DNA from: Lachnospiraceae bacterium
GTDB taxonomy: Bacteria > Bacillota > Clostridia > Lachnospirales > Anaerotignaceae
Reading direction: 5' to 3'
Assembly: GCA_003543235.1 (NCBI GenBank)
Contig: DPJA01000028.1
Span: forward strand, 1-13,099
DNA length: 13,099 nt
Position 1 is the stretch's first letter. Each line of letters starts with the position of its first letter. A program made the position numbers and the translations under genes. Positions 7,958-13,099 of the stretch are shown one piece after another. The notes beneath the pieces were generated by a model. The model did no database searches and was not told the origin of the DNA. It was given only the letters and a program-made list of their open reading frames with translations.

Positions 7958-9229
7958 TTAAATACCATTATATATCTTAAACTCAAAATTATCGCCAATG
8001 TAAAGTATTCCTGGTAGTTGAAAATCCCTCTGGGATACTTCAAATATTACGGCATCATGTATCCAACATAGTTGTATATGTTCTGCAAAAGTTCCTCTAG
8101 CAATCGCAGGAGATATGGTGTACTGCCCTGCATTTAACATAGGCATTTCAAATTCAAATCTGTACTCATTTTCGGATTCCCCTGTATCTGCACTTTTATT
8201 TAAAATCAAAGAATTTATTCCAAATACATCTTCTCCCAATCTGTTTTTAACAGATACACCTGCAATTAGGTTGGCTTTTATTTCTTTTATTTGTACCCTC
8301 ATTGCAAATGTATATTTTTCACCTGGATTAACAAAATGTGCAGGAACACCCTTAATGTCAAAAAGACCACATGCAATAATATCTGCGCCGCCCTTTCCTG
8401 CTTTTTCAACTTTGTCATCAAGCTTTGTTAAATTCAAACAATTCTTGTCTATCTCTGCCTCTTTCAAATCTACCAAGGCTTCATCGTGCTTATCCATCAT
8501 ATTTAACAAATGGGATTGATACTTTTTTAGTGCTGTTTCGGCCTCACCGTCATACATTATTACCCCTTTTTCTATCCATATAACTCGTTTGCAAAAACGC
8601 AGTATAGCCCCTGGATCATGGGTTACTAATACAACAGTCTTGTTTTTCATAATAGATTCCATTGCTCTGTAGCATTTTTGCTGAAACCGCATATCTCCTA
8701 CAGAAAGTGCCTCATCAACTATTAGTATATCTGGATCGGAATAAATCTGGGTTGCAAAAGCAAGTCTAACAAACATTCCACTTGAATAAGATTTTACAGG
8801 TTGGTTTATAAACTCACCAATATCTGCAAAATTTAATATATCTTTCAGCTTTTCTTGAATTTCTTTTTCTGAGTAACCCATAATAGTTCCGTTCAGGTAA
8901 ATATTTTCTATCCCTGTATATTCGGGGTTAAATCCTGCACCCAGTTCCAGCAATGCAGAAATTTTTCCATTTGTTTCTATTTCTCCTTCAGACTGACTTA
9001 ACACCCCTGTAATTATTTTTAAAAGAGTGGATTTTCCTGAGCCATTTGTACCAATTATACCAATGCTCTCACCTTTAAAAATTTCAATATTAATATTATT
9101 TAGTGCATAAAATTCCTTATGATAAACCTTTTTAAAGGGACTTAACGATTCCTTAAGCCTATCTAAAGGCTTATCATACAGTTTATACATTTTAGAAACA
9201 TTTCTTATTCTTAATGCATAATTATCCAT
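7958..9229 (-). CDS. wzt: ABC transporter ATPase for polysaccharide export with C-terminal Wzt-type domain
   Basis: This 423-residue protein is predicted to power export of a lipid-linked polysaccharide through the adjacent permease. The nucleotide-binding domain spans about residues 1-240: Walker A GTNGSGKST at 60-68, the LELGAGF segment typical of the Wzt/TagH/RfbB transporter group at 94-100, signature YSSGM at 148-152, Walker B ILIVDEAL at 168-175, and the switch His at 204 (VTHD). Residues 280-420 form a separate beta-rich region (DIIACGLFD, NPGEKYTFAMRVQ, AGVSVKNRLGEDVFGINS, FEFEMPMLNAGQYTISPAIA) that matches the Wzt_C fold. In E. coli O8/O9a that domain binds the modified non-reducing end of the O-chain. 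The ribosome binding site AGAGGGG overlaps the stop codon of the permease gene, with 12 nt between the two genes. The cargo is inferred from neighbours. Confidence 0.94.
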   Translation of the reverse strand: MDNYALRIRNVSKMYKLYDKPLDRLKESLSPFKKVYHKEFYALNNINIEIFKGESIGIIGTNGSGKSTLLKIITGVLSQSEGEIETNGKISALLELGAGFNPEYTGIENIYLNGTIMGYSEKEIQEKLKDILNFADIGEFINQPVKSYSSGMFVRLAFATQIYSDPDILIVDEALSVGDMRFQQKCYRAMESIMKNKTVVLVTHDPGAILRFCKRVIWIEKGVIMYDGEAETALKKYQSHLLNMMDKHDEALVDLKEAEIDKNCLNLTKLDDKVEKAGKGGADIIACGLFDIKGVPAHFVNPGEKYTFAMRVQIKEIKANLIAGVSVKNRLGEDVFGINSLILNKSADTGESENEYRFEFEMPMLNAGQYTISPAIARGTFAEHIQLCWIHDAVIFEVSQRDFQLPGILYIGDNFEFKIYNGI

Positions 9230-9236
9230 TTTTATT

Positions 9237-9243
9237 CCCCTCT
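9237..9243 (-). promoter_or_regulatory. Ribosome binding site of wzt overlapping the wzm stop codon
   Basis: AGAGGGG overlaps the TAG stop (9242-9244) of the permease gene and lies 7 nt before the ATPase ATG. Coupled translation would keep the two transporter subunits in step. Confidence 0.75.
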
Positions 9244-10048
9244 ATATCATATCTGCAAAATGCGGACGAAGTCTTTTGAATGTCACTGTTCCCAACACAA
9301 ACACTATGCATACAACGCCCCAAAAATAGAAGTTAATCGTTCCTCTCTGCCAAAAATAAATGCCTGTAATAAAACAGTCTCTATAGCCTTGAACAACATA
9401 ATACATTGGATTAAATTTCAAAACCGTCAACACACTTTCAGAAATACTGTCGGGTGACCAAAAAATAGGTGTTAACCAAAACCCTATTTGTAAAGCAATA
9501 TTAACAATTTGAGCAAAATCCTTAAAAAATACAGAGATTGATGAAACAATCCACGAAATTCCAATAATAAGGCAAAAAGTACAAAATGAATAGTAGATTG
9601 TCTGAAGCCATATAATCTCAAACTTATATCCATAAATAAAATACATAAGCAAAACAAAAATAATAAAAAACAAGTGAATTAGTGTAGCAGAAAGAACTTT
9701 TACTATTGGTAAAATACTTGTTCTAAATTTCATTTTTTTTACAAGATAACTGTACTCAAAAAAACAGTTAGCTGAACTAATAACCCCATCACTAAAATAT
9801 ATCCAGGGAATATATGCAGCAACAAACCATAAAATAAACTCAATATTGATAACAGGTGACTTCTTAAACCCAACTTGAAAAACAAACCAAAATACCAGTA
9901 TTGTTACAAGCGGCTGCATAAAAGCCCAGAATATACCAAAAAAGGACCCTGCATATCGTGATTTTACATCATTTTTTGCTAGATTTATTATAAATCTTCT
10001 CCTTGCATATACATCTAATAAAAATTGATATAGCTCGTTTATCTTCAT
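9242..10048 (-). CDS. wzm: ABC-2 type polysaccharide export permease
   Basis: This 268-residue integral membrane subunit is predicted to form the channel that carries the lipid-linked glycan across the cytoplasmic membrane. The N-terminal amphipathic segment contains KNDVKSRYAGSFFGIFW at about 25-41, the usual entry motif of Wzm/TagG/RfbA permeases. Six hydrophobic segments follow at roughly 35-60, 68-88, 114-140, 147-172, 178-197 and 240-257. The family's C-terminal motif is present as FKDFAQIVNIALQIGFWLTP (175-194), and then NPMYYVVQGYRD (213-224). The length is normal. ATG at 10048 has AAAGGAG with a 5-nt spacer. The gene lies 38 nt after rfbD and 12 nt before its ATPase partner. TagG-type teichoic acid exporters are close in sequence, but linkage to rhamnose genes and to a Wzt_C-bearing ATPase favours a glycan export role. 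Confidence 0.93.
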   Translation of the reverse strand: MKINELYQFLLDVYARRRFIINLAKNDVKSRYAGSFFGIFWAFMQPLVTILVFWFVFQVGFKKSPVINIEFILWFVAAYIPWIYFSDGVISSANCFFEYSYLVKKMKFRTSILPIVKVLSATLIHLFFIIFVLLMYFIYGYKFEIIWLQTIYYSFCTFCLIIGISWIVSSISVFFKDFAQIVNIALQIGFWLTPIFWSPDSISESVLTVLKFNPMYYVVQGYRDCFITGIYFWQRGTINFYFWGVVCIVFVLGTVTFKRLRPHFADMI

Positions 10049-10086
10049 TTTATCTCCTTTTTAAACACAATACACTTAACACATAT

Positions 10087-10929
10087 TTAAACTAATTCCT
10101 TAAAATATCTTTCAAGTGCATTTTGCCATTTAGGCAATCTATTAAACCCTGCCTTATCCAATGATTCTTTTGATAGCTTTGAGTTTGCAGGCCGTTTTGC
10201 TTTAACTGGGTATTCCTCTGATGAAATTCGGTTAACCTTACATTTAATGCCAGCATACTCAAATATTTTCTCGGCAAATTCTGCCCATGAACAATATCCC
10301 TCATTTGTGGCATGGTAAATACCATATTTTTCAGTCACCACCATGTCGCACAATAATTTAGCCAAATCCGCCGTATATGTAGGTGAACCGATCTGGTCTG
10401 CTACAACATTTATTTCTGATTTTTCTCTTCCAACCCTTAGCATTGTTTTAACAAAATTATTTCCATTCTTACCAAATACCCACGATATTCTTACGATGAA
10501 ATATTTTTTAACCAGTTCCTTAACCAGGTTTTCACCCTCTAATTTTGTTTTTCCGTAAACACTAAGTGGTACTGTTTCGTCATTAATATCATACGCCTTT
10601 GTTCCAGTTCCAGGGAAAATATAGTCTGTGCTTATATAAACCATTTTTATATTCAGCGTTCTACACACAGTAGCTATATTTTTAGTACCCTCCACATTTA
10701 TTTTTTCACAGATCTCTGGTTCGTCCTCAGCCTTATCAACAGAAGTATATGCTGCACAGTGAATTACACCATCAGGCATATACTTCTCAATAAAATTTTT
10801 TGTACTTTCAAAATCCGATACATTAAAGTCCTTTGAAGAAACGCCAATATTTTGTATATTTCTTATATTCAGTGTGTTAACAACGTCATATCCCAACTGA
10901 CCAGTAACACCTGTAACAAGTATTTTCAT
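10087..10929 (-). CDS. rfbD: dTDP-4-dehydrorhamnose reductase
   Basis: This 280-residue cytoplasmic enzyme of the extended short-chain dehydrogenase family is predicted to carry out the last step of dTDP-L-rhamnose synthesis, NAD(P)H-dependent reduction of dTDP-4-dehydro-L-rhamnose. The nucleotide-binding motif GVTGQLG is at 7-13. HCAAYTSVDKAEDEP follows at 57-71, STDYIF at 100-105, and the catalytic YGKTK with Y125 and K129. The C-terminal RPANSKLSKESLDKAG is characteristic of RmlD. ATG at 10929 has AAAGGGC 6 nt upstream and the upstream gene's stop lies 15 nt before it. It is separated from rfbB by two glycosyltransferase genes. rfbA and rfbC are not in the window; they may lie upstream, beyond the right edge. 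Confidence 0.95.
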   Translation of the reverse strand: MKILVTGVTGQLGYDVVNTLNIRNIQNIGVSSKDFNVSDFESTKNFIEKYMPDGVIHCAAYTSVDKAEDEPEICEKINVEGTKNIATVCRTLNIKMVYISTDYIFPGTGTKAYDINDETVPLSVYGKTKLEGENLVKELVKKYFIVRISWVFGKNGNNFVKTMLRVGREKSEINVVADQIGSPTYTADLAKLLCDMVVTEKYGIYHATNEGYCSWAEFAEKIFEYAGIKCKVNRISSEEYPVKAKRPANSKLSKESLDKAGFNRLPKWQNALERYFKELV

Positions 10930-10944
10930 AGTAACGCCCTTTCA

Positions 10945-11871
10945 TTATAAATATATAAGTTGTCCCAATATTCTAACAAAACCATTTTTTACGGTACCAA
11001 TGCTTAATACGGTAAGAATTCTACAAAATTTGTTTTTGTCAATTAACTCTGCATATTGCTTCACTAATTTTCTATCTTTTAGTTGCAGACTGTTCCCATA
11101 AATATTATAAAAAGTTCTGGCCTGCCTATATGAATCCTCTAACGCCTGTTTTATTGCTTTTGAATTCCTGCTAAACTTAAAAACAAATTTTAAAGACCTC
11201 ATATTTCTTACTCCAACCACATTTTCCCTGTGCTGCCTATACAGTATAGTTGCCTTATCAACATAATCTATCTTTCCAAAAGCACTTGCTATAAGCATTA
11301 TCCACCAATCGTGCATTACCATGAACGAAGGTTCAGCTTTTATTAAATCAGCAAGTCTTCTGTTATACATAGCTGTGCATCCAGTAAGGGTATTTTGTAC
11401 AATCTCATTTTTAAGTTTTGTTTTGCTATAATCTGAATTAACAGTTGAAATTAAAGATTCAGAAATAGTCGCAAGATGTTCATCTACAATTTTTAAATCT
11501 GTATGCACCAATATTGGAGTATGTATACCATATTTATTTTCCATTTGTCTAATTTTATTATATGTTATTTCTACTTTGCTTTCAAGCCACACATCGTCTT
11601 GGTCACAAAGCATAATGTAGTCATCTTTATGCTTTAACATCATTTTCATAAAGTTATATTTTGCATTTCCTGAATTTTTTTCATTTCTTGTAACTTTAAT
11701 TTTTTCAGGATATTTTGCCTCAAAATCCTTTATGATTTCATATGTTTTATCCGTTGAGCAGTCATCGTTAATATAAAGAATAAAGTCCCCATACGTCTGA
11801 TTTATGACAGACTCTATTTGCTGGGCAATATATTTTTCACCGTTATAAGAGGCCAATAAAATTGAAATCAT
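10945..11871 (-). CDS. Family 2 glycosyltransferase, rhamnosyltransferase-like
   Basis: This 308-residue GT-A-fold enzyme is predicted to transfer a sugar to the growing lipid-linked chain in the cytoplasm. It begins MISILLASYNGEKYI, with INDDCSTDKT at about 34-43. The metal-binding motif is CDQDDVW at 89-95, typical of the RfbF/rhamnosyltransferase-like branch of GT2. LTGCTAMYN (162-170) and HDWW (177-180) form the acceptor side and probable catalytic base region, followed by LYRQHRENVVG. The C-terminal 100 residues are basic with a weakly hydrophobic end. Linkage to rfbB and rfbD supports dTDP-rhamnose as donor, but this is inference. The start lies 7 nt after the stop of the previous gene; its likely ribosome binding site AAGGA is inside that gene, 9 nt before the ATG, suggesting coupling. 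Confidence 0.9.
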   Translation of the reverse strand: MISILLASYNGEKYIAQQIESVINQTYGDFILYINDDCSTDKTYEIIKDFEAKYPEKIKVTRNEKNSGNAKYNFMKMMLKHKDDYIMLCDQDDVWLESKVEITYNKIRQMENKYGIHTPILVHTDLKIVDEHLATISESLISTVNSDYSKTKLKNEIVQNTLTGCTAMYNRRLADLIKAEPSFMVMHDWWIMLIASAFGKIDYVDKATILYRQHRENVVGVRNMRSLKFVFKFSRNSKAIKQALEDSYRQARTFYNIYGNSLQLKDRKLVKQYAELIDKNKFCRILTVLSIGTVKNGFVRILGQLIYL

Positions 11872-11877
11872 AACTCA

Positions 11878-12702
11878 CTATCCTTGCTTTCTCAAAATTT
11901 TCTGATAAAACCATTTTGTTGCACACGTCGGCATAAAACACAGAATGACCTGTAATATGGAAAGTAATAAAAAATCCCAAAATGAGGAAAATCCTCTTCT
12001 CCAATTCAGATATCTAACATATATAAATCCTTTTGTATTATTCCAGTTTTTTCTCCTGTCAAAAGTATCCTCTGTTAGGCGGTAGTATAAAAGGCTTTTG
12101 GAAATATTTTCGCATACAGCTCCACTCATAATAAGCCTAACTGCCAAATCATAGTCCTCGCACCTTTTCATTCTTCTATAGCCGCCGCATGCAATAACCT
12201 TTGATTTTTTATACATAACCGTAGGATGATTAAATGGGTTTCTTCTTTTTGCATAGCTTTTTATTTGGTGGTTTGTTAGAGGTACTTTTCTAACTGAGAC
12301 TACATTTCCTATATCCCCAATAAATTCCTTAGCATAACTTCCTATATAATCAAGTTCAGGATTTTCCTTAAATCTTAACATCTGAATTTCGCACCTTTTA
12401 GGCAACGAAATATCATCAGAATCCATTCTTGCAATAAACTCATTTTCACAAAACTCTAATCCACTGTTTAATGCATTCCAAAACCCAGAATTTTCTTTAA
12501 TTCTTACAATAGTAAATAATCCTTCATTGCTTTTTTCAAAACTGCTTATTATGCTATTATGAGAATTCTTTAATTTCCCATCGCAAACAATTACTATCTG
12601 ACTTGGCCTTAACGTTTGGTTCAGCATACTTTCTACCGCTGCCCTAAAATATTCAGGCTCATCATTTATATATACAGCCATCAATACTGAATATTGGTTC
12701 AA
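11878..12702 (-). CDS. Family 2 glycosyltransferase, AmsE-like
   Basis: This 274-residue enzyme has a GT-A domain (about 1-215) and a hydrophobic C-terminal segment at about 240-262 that probably anchors it to the membrane. It opens with YSVLMAVYINDEPEYF and has SMLNQT (25-30). The metal-binding motif DSDD lies at 94-97 in ARMDSDDIS, and RNPFNHPTVMY and CEDYDLAVRL (E182, D183) follow. This pattern resembles AmsE-type glycosyltransferases of exopolysaccharide clusters. The start is a TTG at 12700-12702, chosen because AAGGAG sits 7 nt upstream and the reading frame aligns with the family N-terminus. The gene follows rfbB by 11 nt. Donor sugar cannot be told from sequence. Confidence 0.9.
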   Translation of the reverse strand: MNQYSVLMAVYINDEPEYFRAAVESMLNQTLRPSQIVIVCDGKLKNSHNSIISSFEKSNEGLFTIVRIKENSGFWNALNSGLEFCENEFIARMDSDDISLPKRCEIQMLRFKENPELDYIGSYAKEFIGDIGNVVSVRKVPLTNHQIKSYAKRRNPFNHPTVMYKKSKVIACGGYRRMKRCEDYDLAVRLIMSGAVCENISKSLLYYRLTEDTFDRRKNWNNTKGFIYVRYLNWRRGFSSFWDFLLLSILQVILCFMPTCATKWFYQKILRKQG

Positions 12703-12709
12703 GACTTTA

Positions 12710-12715
12710 CTCCTT
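12710..12715 (-). promoter_or_regulatory. Ribosome binding site supporting a TTG start
   Basis: AAGGAG overlaps the TAA stop (12714-12716) of rfbB and lies 7 nt before the TTG at 12702. It justifies the non-ATG start and suggests translational coupling. Confidence 0.8.
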
Positions 12716-13099
12716 ATCTTCCAACATACATCTTGTCATAATATTTCTGATACTCTCCGCTAATAATATTTTCCCACCAACTTTTATTATCCAGATACCA
12801 TTCTATTGTCCTTTTAATACCTTCATCAAACAAAGTTGTTGGTTCCCAGCCAAGCTCGTTTTTAATTTTTGTAGGGTCTATGGCATATCTCATGTCATGG
12901 CCTGGCCTGTCAGTTACATAAGTAATTAAATCCTCACTTTTACCAAGGGCATGAATAATGGTTTTTACAACCTGCAAATTTGTACGCTCGTTATGACCGC
13001 CAATGTTGTAAACCTCGCCAACCCTTCCATCATGAATTATTAAGTCAATAGCACGGCAATGGTCCTCAACATATAGCCAGTCACGTACATTTTCACCTT
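12714..13099 (-). CDS. rfbB: dTDP-glucose 4,6-dehydratase (C-terminal part, cut by window edge)
   Basis: The reading frame is open from the right edge (first full codon at 13097) to TAA at 12714-12716, giving the last 127 residues. An apparent TTG start at 12977 is internal, because the frame continues upstream with conserved sequence. GENVRDWLYVEDHCRAID and GEVYNIGGHNERTN match the substrate-binding C-terminal region of RmlB, followed by DRPGHDMRYAIDPTKIKNELGW and a C-terminal WYLDNKSWW. The enzyme converts dTDP-glucose to dTDP-4-dehydro-6-deoxyglucose, the second step of dTDP-rhamnose synthesis. The Rossmann NAD-binding and YxxxK catalytic parts lie outside the window. Identity is strong because these motifs are diagnostic among extended SDR enzymes. 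Confidence 0.95.
   Translation of the reverse strand, partial: GENVRDWLYVEDHCRAIDLIIHDGRVGEVYNIGGHNERTNLQVVKTIIHALGKSEDLITYVTDRPGHDMRYAIDPTKIKNELGWEPTTLFDEGIKRTIEWYLDNKSWWENIISGEYQKYYDKMYVGR

Noticed and set aside
8115..8519. Plus-strand open frame of 134 codons opposite wzt
   Set aside because: It is antisense to the well-supported Wzt C-terminal domain, with no recognisable motif.
10092..10325. Open frame of 77 codons on the minus strand inside rfbD
   Set aside because: It is a different frame within the conserved C-terminal coding part of rfbD and resembles no family.

Overview
The window is one tightly packed, leftward-transcribed (minus-strand) block of ten genes, the first and last cut by the window edges. 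It encodes synthesis, export and probable decoration of a rhamnose-containing cell-surface polysaccharide. Low G+C, strong AGGAGG-type ribosome binding sites, a TTG start and short intergenic gaps suggest a Gram-positive, Clostridia-like bacterium. No gene identifies the species, so this is inference.

In transcription order (right to left), the genes are: the 3' end of dTDP-glucose 4,6-dehydratase (rfbB/rmlB); two family-2 glycosyltransferases, one with the CDQDDVW signature of the rhamnosyltransferase-like group; dTDP-4-dehydrorhamnose reductase (rfbD/rmlD); the ABC-2 exporter permease (Wzm-type); its ATPase with a C-terminal Wzt-type domain; a 1063-residue fusion of methyltransferase, coiled coil, GT2 and GT4 parts; a bifunctional mannose-1-phosphate guanylyltransferase/phosphomannose isomerase (manC-type); a 944-residue membrane protein with a GT-C-like membrane half and a C-terminal LamG/concanavalin-like domain; and the N-terminus of a GT2 enzyme resembling polyprenyl-phosphate sugar synthases.

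Together they read as an ABC-transporter-dependent pathway. dTDP-rhamnose and GDP-mannose are made in the cytoplasm, the glycosyltransferases build a chain on a lipid carrier, and Wzm/Wzt exports it. The last two genes may decorate the polymer outside the membrane, using a sugar carried on a polyprenyl phosphate, as GacI/GacL do for the group A streptococcal carbohydrate. The most interesting elements are the methyltransferase fusion next to a Wzt with a cargo-binding-type domain, and the membrane glycosyltransferase-like protein fused to a lectin-like fold.

No RNA gene, mobile element, CRISPR array, convincing promoter or terminator was seen. The longest gap between genes is 86 nt (3264-3349).
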